In this document: piece by piece, positions 8,368 through 15,861 of the stretch
Layout of the letters: every line of letters starts with the position of its first letter
Position numbering within the stretch: the stretch's first letter is position 1
NCBI GenBank assembly: GCA_019638455.1
Contig: JAHBTU010000002.1
Location: 592,501 to 656,500 of the forward strand
Source: Saprospiraceae bacterium
GTDB lineage: Bacteria > Bacteroidota > Bacteroidia > Chitinophagales > Saprospiraceae
Reading direction: 5' to 3'
Length of the DNA: 64,000 bases
The notes under the pieces: model-generated
Databases searched by the model: none
Told to the model about the DNA's origin: nothing
Seen by the model: the letters and a program-made list of their open reading frames with translations, nothing else
Position numbers and translations under genes: made by a program

Positions 8368-9459
8368 ATGTTGCAAAACTGGCTCAAACCCCTCTCGGCA
8401 TCCTTTATTAAATCCACGGACTCGCTTTCGGCGACGCATTTCGGTAAAAACATACTCGTTTTTCGGGACCAACTGCCCGACCTGAAGAAAGTGAAGGTCG
8501 CGTTGGTAGGGGTGGGGGAAAAAGAAGCAAACGTCGTGCGCGAAAATCTTTACCGCACCGCTTGCCCATTTCCCAAAGGCACCGTGGCCGACCTCGGCAA
8601 TTTGAGAAAGGCAGAGGCTTCGCTGCTCATTCCGGTACTCAATGAATTGCTGTTGGGAAAAGTATTGCCCATCGTCATTTCAAGTAAAGACGAAATGGCT
8701 CGTGCTCAGTTTTTTGCCTATCAGGATGCCAAGGCATTGGTCAACATGGCCGTTGTGGATGAGCGATTTCGATTGGGTAGCAAAGACGAGGCTTACACGC
8801 CTTTGCTCTCTCCCGTTCACCCGCTGCTCTTCAATTTTGGTCTTGTTGGCTTTCAGGCACACCAGACTCCGCCGGAACTCTCCCAATTTTTAACCCAAAA
8901 CAATTTTGACGCGGTACGACTTGGCAAATCAAGAGCCGCCATAGAAGAGACAGAACCCGTGCTGCGTGATGCCGACCTGTTGGCTTTTCACTTAGGGGCG
9001 CTCAAGCAAAGCGAAGCCCCCGGCGTGACATCTGCTTCTCCATCTGGATATTTTGCGGAAGAAGCTTGCCAACTGTGCAGATATGCGGGCATGAGCGACA
9101 AGTTGACCTCTTTCGGCATTTACGGCTATCGCCCCGAACTCGACCGCGACGCACAGACCGCGCAGGTGGCCGCGCAAATGGTTTGGTATTTTTTGGAAGG
9201 CTTCTTCGGCAGGAAAAACGACTTTCCGGCATCGAAGACGGGTCTTACGGAATACATCGTCGCGTTCAGGCAGCTGAATTATCAACTTACATTTTGGAAA
9301 AGCTCGAAGAGCGGACGGTGGTGGATGCAAGTGCCAGTAGCGAGCAAGAAAAAATTGGAGCGTCATCGGCTGGTGCCTTGCTCTTATCAGGATTATCAAC
9401 AGGCCTGTAGGGAGGACTTGCCCGAGCGGCTCATGCAAGCCCTGCAGCGGTTCGGTTAG
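8368..9459 (+). CDS. Arginase/formimidoylglutamase-superfamily protein lacking the metal-binding motifs
   Basis: 363 residues with the overall layout of the ureohydrolase fold seen in Bacteroidota formimidoylglutamase homologues. Active members bind two Mn ions through GG(D/N)H, DAHxD and SxDxD. At the matching places this protein reads SSKDE, VVDERFR and LLAFHLGA, so the metal ligands appear lost. Hydrolase activity is therefore unlikely and a structural or regulatory role is possible. Its last bases overlap the end of lpxK on the opposite strand. The assignment rests on overall pattern and is moderately secure. Confidence 0.65.
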   Translation: MLQNWLKPLSASFIKSTDSLSATHFGKNILVFRDQLPDLKKVKVALVGVGEKEANVVRENLYRTACPFPKGTVADLGNLRKAEASLLIPVLNELLLGKVLPIVISSKDEMARAQFFAYQDAKALVNMAVVDERFRLGSKDEAYTPLLSPVHPLLFNFGLVGFQAHQTPPELSQFLTQNNFDAVRLGKSRAAIEETEPVLRDADLLAFHLGALKQSEAPGVTSASPSGYFAEEACQLCRYAGMSDKLTSFGIYGYRPELDRDAQTAQVAAQMVWYFLEGFFGRKNDFPASKTGLTEYIVAFRQLNYQLTFWKSSKSGRWWMQVPVASKKKLERHRLVPCSYQDYQQACREDLPERLMQALQRFG

Positions 9460-10523
9460 GTTTTGAAATCCAACAGCAACTGCTTCACTTCCGACTGAAA
9501 ATTATCAGCATCGCTGTCGCAGAACACTACCTCAAGGGGCAACACGAAAATGGGTGCACGGCTTTCGCGCAAAAAAGCCTCGTGGAGCTCAAGCCGTGTC
9601 GCGTCTTTTTCGGTCGTCAAGATGACTTTGTTGCGATAGGGTAGCGCGTCGAACCGGCGCAGGATGTCGTTCAAGTCCGCTTCGTCGAAATAGTGGTGGT
9701 CCTCGAATTCCATTGTTTGCACCGAGCCTGTTTGGTTTTGCAGATATTGTAGCAAATAGTCCGTGTTGGCGATGGCGCTCACTAATAATATATGTGTGTC
9801 GAGGTCGAGCGGGCGCTGCACCTCGGGGCTAAACAAACCGTAAGGTTGCCCATATTGGTAACGTGTAAAATAAATGTGCTGACGCGGGTAAGGGTCAATT
9901 TCCATCATGAACTCATAACGCTGATGGGGCGAGAGGTCTGGAGGGCATTTCGTGACGATAATGATATCCGCACGGCGGTATCCGTGCCGCCATTCGCGCA
10001 GCCGCCCAGCGGGAAGGAGCCAATCACGGGTGAAAGGGCGGCTGAATTCGGTGAGCAGGATATTCAAAGCCGGAGTGACGGCGAGATGCTGAAAAGCGTC
10101 GTCAAGAAGCACGCACTGTATTTCTGGATTGCGGCGCACTAGTTCAGGCACGCCCAAAGCCCTGCTTTCACTGACCCCGATGGGGATCTGGGGAAACTTT
10201 CGCTTGAATTGCAGTGGCTCATCGCCCACTCTTTCGGCGTTGTCAATCACCGTCACGGGCAAAAAACCATAAGTCTTGCGCCCATAGCCTCGGCTCAGCA
10301 CCGCGACGTTGATGTATTGGTCGAGCCAACGCAACATATACTCGATATGCGGCGATTTGCCAGCCCCGCCCATTGACAGGTTCCCGATGGAAATGACCGG
10401 GAGGTCGAATCGAACACTGCGCAAAGCGCCTACGCGATAGAGCAGGTTGCGAATACCCACCCCTATCCCATAAAGCAAGGCGAGAGGGAGCAATAATACG
10501 CGAATGACGATATCCTCTGACAT
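9456..10523 (-). CDS. lpxK: Tetraacyldisaccharide 4'-kinase
   Basis: 355 residues. LpxK phosphorylates the 4' position of the lipid A precursor, the sixth step of Raetz lipid A synthesis, at the inner membrane. Seen here are an N-terminal hydrophobic helix (IRVLLLPLALLYGIGVGIRN), the family P-loop GNLSMGGAGKSP (K56; the family form is GNxxxGGxGKTP, here with Ser for Thr), SRGYGRKT, and DDAFQH, the DDGxQH-type motif with Ala in place of Gly. Length and motif order are normal. The 3' end overlaps the arginase-like gene by 4 bases in convergent orientation. Confidence 0.95.
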   Translation of the reverse strand: MSEDIVIRVLLLPLALLYGIGVGIRNLLYRVGALRSVRFDLPVISIGNLSMGGAGKSPHIEYMLRWLDQYINVAVLSRGYGRKTYGFLPVTVIDNAERVGDEPLQFKRKFPQIPIGVSESRALGVPELVRRNPEIQCVLLDDAFQHLAVTPALNILLTEFSRPFTRDWLLPAGRLREWRHGYRRADIIIVTKCPPDLSPHQRYEFMMEIDPYPRQHIYFTRYQYGQPYGLFSPEVQRPLDLDTHILLVSAIANTDYLLQYLQNQTGSVQTMEFEDHHYFDEADLNDILRRFDALPYRNKVILTTEKDATRLELHEAFLRESRAPIFVLPLEVVFCDSDADNFQSEVKQLLLDFKT

Positions 10524-10585
10524 ATCACAGCGGCTCGTTGAATAGGTATGCTGCGCGATTTTTGTTGAATCGGCGACAAAAGAAA

Positions 10586-10618
10586 AATCCCGAAGGCAAA
10601 CAACCCTCGGGACTTTTT
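10586..10618 (-). terminator. Terminator after tRNA-Phe
   Basis: On the minus strand a 9-bp stem (TCCCGAGGG / CCTTCGGGA, one G-T pair) is followed by TTTTT, directly downstream of the tRNA-Phe gene. Confidence 0.75.
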
Positions 10619-10620
10619 AG

Positions 10621-10693
10621 TGGTACCTCCCAGAATCGAACTGGGGACACATGGATTTTCAGTCCATTGCTCTACCATCTGAGCTAAGGCACC
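10621..10693 (-). tRNA. tRNA-Phe (GAA)
   Basis: 73 nt. The acceptor GGTGCCT pairs with AGGTACC, including one G-T pair, and the D-arm is AGCTCAGATGGTAGAGC. The anticodon loop CTGAAAA gives GAA, and the T-arm CCCAGTTCGATTCTGGG is canonical. The 3' CCA is not encoded; it must be added after transcription, unlike the tRNA at 3258. Confidence 0.95.
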
Positions 10694-10715
10694 AGCCTGC
10701 TTGGAAAAGCGGGGG

Positions 10716-10723
10716 CAAAGATA
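10716..10723 (-). promoter_or_regulatory. -7 box of tRNA-Phe
   Basis: The minus strand reads TATCTTTG (TAnnTTTG), 22 bases before the tRNA 5' end. Confidence 0.45.
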
Positions 10724-10866
10724 AAACGACTTTTCGCAAATGCGAAAGAGGTATTTGCGATTTTTTAAAAAATGCCTCAAGAGCGTTGGATAATAGGCGT
10801 TGAGCGTTGGACATTTGGCGTTGAAACAACCATGGCCCACATCACTTTACCAACGTTTCCATCACC

Positions 10867-11679
10867 ATGTTTTCCAATTACTTAGCTGCTCCTTTTGTTC
10901 TTGCCACGCTGCTGCTGCTATATCTGGCTTGGGAACGCGATGCGAACTATGCAGTATGGATGATTCCTTTCGTGGTGTCGGCAGCCGTCATCTATATTTT
11001 TGCCCCGCAGATAAACTGGTGGTGGTATAGCCGTCGCCCGCCACAATTAGAACCAAGTCTGATTAGCCTGTTGGAGCGTTTTTCTGGTTTTTATCAGAAA
11101 CTCTCGGCACCCGACAAGAAAAAATTTCGGGACCGTATCGTGTTGACCCGCATGGGCACCGATTGGGAACCCATGGCTTTTGAAGATGAAACGGTGCCTC
11201 CCGATGTCCAATTCGCGCTTGCCATACCGTCCGTGATGCTGACGTTCCGACGCGAAAAATTTTTATTGGAAAAATTTGAAAAGGTCGTCGTGTTTCCCCG
11301 CCCGTTCGCCACGCCGGAATACCCTTACGACCATGCTTCCGAACTATATGCGCCTGATGGCTGTCTGCTTTTCTCGGCAGAACAGGTGATGCGTGCTTTT
11401 GCCGAACCCCAAAATTGGTACAACGTGGCGCTGCACGAATACGCCAAAGCTTACACGCTCACCTATCCCGACGAGCCGTACCCGCCTTTTTCAGAATCGG
11501 ATGTATGGGAAAAATTGGAGGCTGCAAGCAAAATGCCGCGTCAACACGTCGAATCGGTCATTGGCATCGCGGGAGTGGATGCCCTCCCGGTTGCAATTCA
11601 TCATTATTTCACATTCTCGGCATCATTTCAAGCCGTTTTCCCCAACGAAGCAGCGATGCTCCAGCGCATTTTCGGCTGA
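10867..11679 (+). CDS. MtfA-like (M90 peptidase family) membrane protein with altered zinc motif
   Basis: 270 residues. Two N-terminal membrane helices (about residues 4-20 and 30-45) are followed by a soluble domain resembling the MtfA/DgsA anti-repressor family, whose members are zinc aminopeptidases with an HExxH motif. Here the motif reads HEYAK (H190, E191), so the second histidine is replaced by lysine. The surrounding pattern (PRPFATPE, then NVALHEYAKAYTLTYPDEPYPPF) fits the family. Either the protein is a catalytically dead homologue or another residue serves as ligand. Function unknown; the gene precedes hemC by about 110 bases. Confidence 0.6.
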   Translation: MFSNYLAAPFVLATLLLLYLAWERDANYAVWMIPFVVSAAVIYIFAPQINWWWYSRRPPQLEPSLISLLERFSGFYQKLSAPDKKKFRDRIVLTRMGTDWEPMAFEDETVPPDVQFALAIPSVMLTFRREKFLLEKFEKVVVFPRPFATPEYPYDHASELYAPDGCLLFSAEQVMRAFAEPQNWYNVALHEYAKAYTLTYPDEPYPPFSESDVWEKLEAASKMPRQHVESVIGIAGVDALPVAIHHYFTFSASFQAVFPNEAAMLQRIFG

Positions 11680-11791
11680 TATTTTCCCACCTTTGCGGTG
11701 CTGAACGGGCTGGCGTGCCTCAACCTTTCCTAATGAAATGGATGGGTTGTCGCTGCAACCTTTTCAAATCCAAATTAGTCGGACATCAACT

Positions 11792-12712
11792 ATGCCTTCT
11801 CACAACTCAACTCATTCCTCTCCTTTAAAAATAGGCACACGCGGCAGCAAGCTCGCGCTTTGGCAGGCCGAGTTTACCCGTTCGGAGCTGGCTCGCGTCG
11901 GCGTGGAAAGCGAATTGGTCATCATAAAAACACAAGGAGACTTGGTGCAGCATCTGAGTTTCGACAAGTTGGAAGGCAAGGGTTTTTTTACAAAAGAAAT
12001 CGAGGAGTCGCTGCTGCGCGGCGAGATTGATGTCGCGGTACATTCCATGAAGGATTTGCCTACCAGTCAGCCCGAGGGGCTGGTCATCACTGCTGTTTCG
12101 TATCGAGAGAACCCGGCGGATTGGCTTATCGTTCGTACAGACGCTGTGTCGGAAGGCGCTATTTTCAAGCTTGCAAAGAATGCCGTGGTGGGCACGTCCG
12201 CCAACCGCAGAAAGGCACAACTCCTTGATTTTAGGCCCGATGTGCGGCTTAAAGACATCCGTGGCAACGTGCCGACCCGTCTCGAGAAATTGCAAGGTGG
12301 TGATTTCGATGCCATTTTTCTGGCCGCTGCTGGCGTGACGCGACTGCATCTTGACCTGTCCGATTTTATTTTGGTCGAGCTCAATCCACGCGAGTTTGTG
12401 CCAGCACCAGCTCAAGGCGTATTGGCGTGGCAAACCAATCGCAACGACACCGCCACGCGCCATATTTTAAGAAAGATTCACCACCCGGATATTTCCGCCT
12501 GCACCAATGTGGAACGCAGGGTGCTGCAAATGCTCGAAGGCGGCTGCCAATTGCCATTGGGGGCCTACTGCGAACGCGACGAGGCAGGGCATTTCCATGC
12601 CTTTGCCGCCTGTGATGTCGGCGGCACCATGCGTCGGGCACGGTTGTCGTCGAGCACACATTTTGGCATGGCTGAAAAATTGGTAGCGGAATTGAAAAAT
12701 GGCTCCGCTTAA
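11792..12712 (+). CDS. hemC: Hydroxymethylbilane synthase (porphobilinogen deaminase)
   Basis: About 306 residues from the ATG at 11792 (a start at 11738 would add 18 unrelated residues). The enzyme joins four porphobilinogen units into hydroxymethylbilane in heme synthesis. Visible are the N-terminal IGTRGSKLALWQAE, the KTQGD loop, the active-site KGFFTKEIEESL and AVHSMKDLPT segments, RGNVPTRLEKL, and the cofactor-attachment cysteine in GGCQLPLG (C252). All expected motifs are intact. Confidence 0.96.
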   Translation: MPSHNSTHSSPLKIGTRGSKLALWQAEFTRSELARVGVESELVIIKTQGDLVQHLSFDKLEGKGFFTKEIEESLLRGEIDVAVHSMKDLPTSQPEGLVITAVSYRENPADWLIVRTDAVSEGAIFKLAKNAVVGTSANRRKAQLLDFRPDVRLKDIRGNVPTRLEKLQGGDFDAIFLAAAGVTRLHLDLSDFILVELNPREFVPAPAQGVLAWQTNRNDTATRHILRKIHHPDISACTNVERRVLQMLEGGCQLPLGAYCERDEAGHFHAFAACDVGGTMRRARLSSSTHFGMAEKLVAELKNGSA

Positions 12713-12805
12713 ATGTTTTTCAGGTGTCGCCCGAACTCAAATTTGATTGCCTTGTTTCCAAGAAATTGGCAACCATATTTTATCACAAAACAAACAATCG
12801 AATTT

Positions 12806-13882
12806 ATGGCCACTTTCAAAAGAATCTTACCTTTTGCCGCATTTGCTCTCCTTTTGGCGGCGTGTTCCCAATCCTCAAAAATTGACCCCGCACAAGCCGC
12901 AAAAGCTCAAAAACTTGCGGGGAAATACATGGGCACCACCCCCTGCGCCGATTGCGAGGGCATCGAGTACACGGTGACTCTCAACCCCGACTTCACTTAC
13001 ACCACCTCCATGATTTACAAAGGGAAAAGCACCGACCCATTTTCTTCTTCCGGGAAATGGTCTTACTCCGCCGACGACAAAATAAAGTTGGACATGACCC
13101 CGCCACAGGGCATGAACCAATTCGAGGTGGGAGACAATCAAATCACTATGCTTGACCAGCAGGGCAACAAAATCACGGGAGCCTTGGCCGACAAATACAT
13201 TCTATATCGAGAAGGCTTTGCTCCGCCACCATCGCCCCACGCCAAGAAAAAAGAGGCTGGCATCAACTTCATTGGCATGGGGACAGAGCCATTCTGGGCG
13301 CTCGATATTGACTTTGAAAAGTCAATGCAGTTCAATGTGTTAGGAGGCGACACCATCAACGCCCCTGCCGTGAATGCCAAAAACTGGTCGGGCGGCAATC
13401 TGGTATATGAAGCCAAGACCGACAAAGGAACGCTCAACGTCGCCATCCGCAAGGAAGCCTGCAACGACGGCATGAGCGACAACCAATACGAATACTCTGT
13501 CACCGTGAAGTCAGGCAATAAGGAATATAAAGGCTGCGGTGTCTATCTCGCGGGGTCTTTGGGGAGCCTCTGGACGTTGAAAAGCATCAACGGTGCCGCG
13601 CCCGACTCGTCTGCGTTCATGCGTGGGAGGCCCGTGCTTCAGATTGATGCTCCCCAAGGGCGCTACTCTGGCACCGATGGCTGCAACACCATCAACGGAA
13701 AAATCACGATGGATGGCGGCAAAACCACTTTCTCGCCCGGCCCCTCCACCATGATGGCTTGCCCCGGCAATGGCGCGGCTGACTACGTCAAAACCCTGTT
13801 TGGAGTGACGGACTATAAGCTGACTGACACGGAATTGACGTTGCTCACCGACGGGAAGCCTGTGTTGGTGTACGGTTTGTGA
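12806..13882 (+). CDS. Lipoprotein with NlpE-like and META/HslJ domains
   Basis: About 358 residues from the ATG at 12806; earlier codons from 12713 do not form a signal peptide. The signal peptide ends in LLLAACS (lipobox Cys). Residues about 35-130 resemble NlpE/copper resistance lipoproteins, with GTTPCADCEGIEYTVTL (CxxC). The middle (about 145-240) resembles a COG3650-type membrane protein domain (GMGTEPFWALDID). The C-terminal 110 residues are a META/HslJ domain (LGSLWTLKSINGAA, GTDGCNTINGKI, STMMACPG). Likely an envelope stress or heat-shock-type lipoprotein; it follows hemC by 93 bases and may share its transcript. Functional role is inference. Confidence 0.85.
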   Translation: MATFKRILPFAAFALLLAACSQSSKIDPAQAAKAQKLAGKYMGTTPCADCEGIEYTVTLNPDFTYTTSMIYKGKSTDPFSSSGKWSYSADDKIKLDMTPPQGMNQFEVGDNQITMLDQQGNKITGALADKYILYREGFAPPPSPHAKKKEAGINFIGMGTEPFWALDIDFEKSMQFNVLGGDTINAPAVNAKNWSGGNLVYEAKTDKGTLNVAIRKEACNDGMSDNQYEYSVTVKSGNKEYKGCGVYLAGSLGSLWTLKSINGAAPDSSAFMRGRPVLQIDAPQGRYSGTDGCNTINGKITMDGGKTTFSPGPSTMMACPGNGAADYVKTLFGVTDYKLTDTELTLLTDGKPVLVYGL

Positions 13883-13891
13883 CGGATGTAT

Positions 13892-14057
13892 TAGACTTGT
13901 TGCGGTGGAGGGCTTTGAGTGAAGGGGATTGTCATTTTTCCGACTGGCTTCGTTAAATTTTTCGCCGAATATGCCCGATTTCGACTGCAAAATTTGCCTC
14001 GCCAGTCGAAAAAATGACAATCCCCTTCACTCAAAGCCCTCCACCGCAACAAGTCTA
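13892..14057. repeat. Long palindrome: 57-bp inverted repeat arms around a 52-bp core
   Basis: The left arm (13892-13948, beginning TAGACTTGTTGCGGTGG) and right arm (14001-14057, ending CCACCGCAACAAGTCTA) are reverse complements with a single visible mismatch near the inner end. The arms are flanked by ATT on both sides if the outermost base is excluded. A shorter relative (TGTTGCGATGGAGGGCTTT) occurs at 58150-58168. It may be a miniature transposable element or a mobile intergenic palindrome. No protein is encoded. Confidence 0.8.
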
Positions 14058-14066
14058 TTGTCTCGC

Positions 14067-14113
14067 AAAAGAAAATCTCCGCCGCACTTGTCGCGTGGCG
14101 GAGATTTTCTTTT
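14067..14113 (+). terminator. Strong hairpin terminator, probably bidirectional
   Basis: A perfect 17-bp inverted repeat (AAAAGAAAATCTCCGCC / GGCGGAGATTTTCTTTT) with a 13-nt loop. It lies between the convergent lipoprotein gene (plus strand) and the T9SS sorting-domain gene (minus strand), and has A- and T-rich ends suitable for both directions. Confidence 0.8.
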
Positions 14114-14203
14114 AAATACTCCTATGGACGGATAAGGCAAGCCAAGACCTTCCAAATGAAGAGCCGCTAGCCAAAAAGGCCGAACCAAGTCAGTTGAAAT
14201 ACA

Positions 14204-14509
14204 TCAACGTTTTTCTATTTTTTGCGTGGTGAGATTGCGTCGGCTGCGGTCGAGGATTTGCACCAGATACATTCCCTTGGGCAATTCGGCCACCGAATAT
14301 TGCTCGCCTTTGGCAAACTCAAATTCCTTGACTTTTTTGCCTAACAAATTATAGACGACAAGAAAGCCAACGACATCGTTTTTGTCTTGAACAGAAATGA
14401 ACTCGGTAACGGGATTGGGATAGATGGAAAGATCGGGTCTCGAGTTGCTTTGAGCGCGAAGCGCCACACCTACCAACACGAAGGCGAATAAGAGTAGGAT
14501 TTTTTTCAT
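14204..14509 (-). CDS. Small secreted protein consisting almost only of a T9SS type A sorting domain
   Basis: 101 residues from the ATG at 14509 (the open frame extends to 14632, but the signal peptide MKKILLLFAFVLVGVALRAQ sets the start). Nearly everything after it is a type A C-terminal sorting domain: LSIYPNPVTEFISV, YNLLGKKV, LPKGMYLVQI, TQKIEKR. Such domains normally direct a preceding cargo domain through the type IX secretion system to the cell surface. Here only about 5 residues separate signal peptide and sorting domain, so there is no cargo domain. It could be a truncated remnant or a minimal surface protein. Confidence 0.75.
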   Translation of the reverse strand: MKKILLLFAFVLVGVALRAQSNSRPDLSIYPNPVTEFISVQDKNDVVGFLVVYNLLGKKVKEFEFAKGEQYSVAELPKGMYLVQILDRSRRNLTTQKIEKR

Positions 14510-14689
14510 AAGCAGATTATGAAGATTAAGGAGACTTCCAAAGAAGCTTAAAAATGAACAATTGGTGTGAGACTGATTAAGTTGGCGCAAATTATGGTGA
14601 AAAAACCAAGCCGCCAAAACAAAGTTCGGCACATTGACAAAAAATTAACCCCGCAGGCGTAATAAATACAGGCGTTAAATCGGATTTTC

Positions 14690-15403
14690 CTACCGTTTGT
14701 TCGTCATCAGCCGCCGCTTATCCTGCAAACCGTCCAATAAATCGAAATATCGCATTTCCGAAAAATTTTGCCTTGCGACGACCTGCGTGAGGCTGACCGT
14801 GCGTACCCGCCCACCCCGATTCATCACATAATCGTTTTCGGGGTCGCCGACGCTGCCCGTCAGGTGGAGGCGGTAGAGGGCGGAGGGCATGGGGGTGTGG
14901 GTTTTTGCGAGCCATTCGCGGAACACTTGTTCTCTTTTTGCTTGCATCTCAGGCGGGTAGAGCGTGGCCGAGCACCAAAAATGCGCCCGGTCAGGCGGTA
15001 GATTTTTCAGATGGCGCTGCGAGCCATCCCAGCGCAACTCCGTGATTATGTTTTTTTGAAAAAATAGAAAAGTAAAAGGCTCGATGCCGTCGAGGTCGTA
15101 GTGTTGAAAAAAGTCGTCGGGGCGCTCCCATTCAAAGAAATCGAGCAAGAGCAGTCCCCGGCTGCGGCGGTAGGGTGGGTTGTGGTGGTGTTTCACAAAA
15201 GCGCCATTGAGCAGGCAAGCCGTCAGGCCGCTGTTCGAGGCAGCCACCCAAGCCCCACCTGCCTTTGTGTCACGCGGGTAAATGAGCGTTCGCCCCCCCG
15301 TTTTTTCCACAGAAATATGCTGTGGAGAGCGGCTGGGCGCTTCGTCTCGATTGTGGGTGAGGATATACCCCGAAGTGTTGGGGAAAAAAGTGACAGTGCA
15401 CAT
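14690..15403 (-). CDS. NRDE family protein
   Basis: About 237 residues from the ATG at 15403, chosen because it places Cys at position 2 (MCTVTFF), the hallmark of this family, while the longer frame to 15478 does not. The defining HNRDE motif follows at about residues 17-21, then GGAWVAASNSGLTACLLNG. The family includes TANGO2 homologues and has an Ntn-hydrolase-like fold with Cys2 as candidate nucleophile. Bacterial substrates are not established; eukaryotic TANGO2 is linked to heme/lipid handling. Monocistronic. Confidence 0.85.
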   Translation of the reverse strand: MCTVTFFPNTSGYILTHNRDEAPSRSPQHISVEKTGGRTLIYPRDTKAGGAWVAASNSGLTACLLNGAFVKHHHNPPYRRSRGLLLLDFFEWERPDDFFQHYDLDGIEPFTFLFFQKNIITELRWDGSQRHLKNLPPDRAHFWCSATLYPPEMQAKREQVFREWLAKTHTPMPSALYRLHLTGSVGDPENDYVMNRGGRVRTVSLTQVVARQNFSEMRYFDLLDGLQDKRRLMTNKR

Positions 15404-15525
15404 CGGGCACGAATAATTTTGAGACAAAGGTATGCCCGGATGAATATGATTTGCGAGATTGCCTTGATTGATTGACAAATTGAATTGACATACCGCGTGC
15501 CGCCAATTTTCAACATAGTCGAAAG

Positions 15526-15586
15526 CGCAATCTGCGCAGAATCAAAGGCATCAATCATGATAATCTGACAAATCCTTGCGAATCAA
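15526..15586 (-). repeat. Dispersed 61-bp intergenic repeat, copy 1
   Basis: The reverse complement aligns without gaps to 63241-63301 at 53 of 61 positions. Shared blocks include TTGATTCGC, AGGATTTGTCAG and GCAGATTGCG. Confidence 0.75.
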
Positions 15587-15798
15587 TGTATAAATCTGAT
15601 TTTCAAGCATTTTAAATGGGCGTTTTTTCGCAAACCCGGTTTTGCCGAGCAAAGATGTTTGAGCAATCGAATTGGATTGGTTGCGTCGTCACGCTGCCAT
15701 TTTCAGAACACGCTCCTGCCATTTTGTCAAAAAAAACGTTTTCCCAATAGATGGAATGAAATGTGATGAGCTTCGCCTTTCCGCGTAAGCTGAAAGCG

Positions 15799-15806
15799 TA
15801 TCTTTG
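15799..15806 (+). promoter_or_regulatory. -7 box of secA
   Basis: TATCTTTG (TAnnTTTG) lies 56 bases before the secA start, with a poor -33 partner. Confidence 0.5.
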
Positions 15807-15861
15807 CGCCGTTTTTGGCACAACCCATCCCCCCCAACACAGGGACTAACCACGACAAAAA

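Larger units (their letters stand above)
15404..15861. other. Divergent intergenic region between NRDE gene and secA
   Basis: 458 bases without a credible gene. It holds the dispersed repeat copy at 15526-15586 and the secA -7 box at 15799-15806; I see nothing else. Confidence 0.6.

Noticed and set aside
10463..10840. 125-residue minus-strand open frame containing AQMVEQWTENPCVPSSILGG
   Set aside because: It is a translation of the tRNA-Phe gene and its flanks, a well-known false protein.
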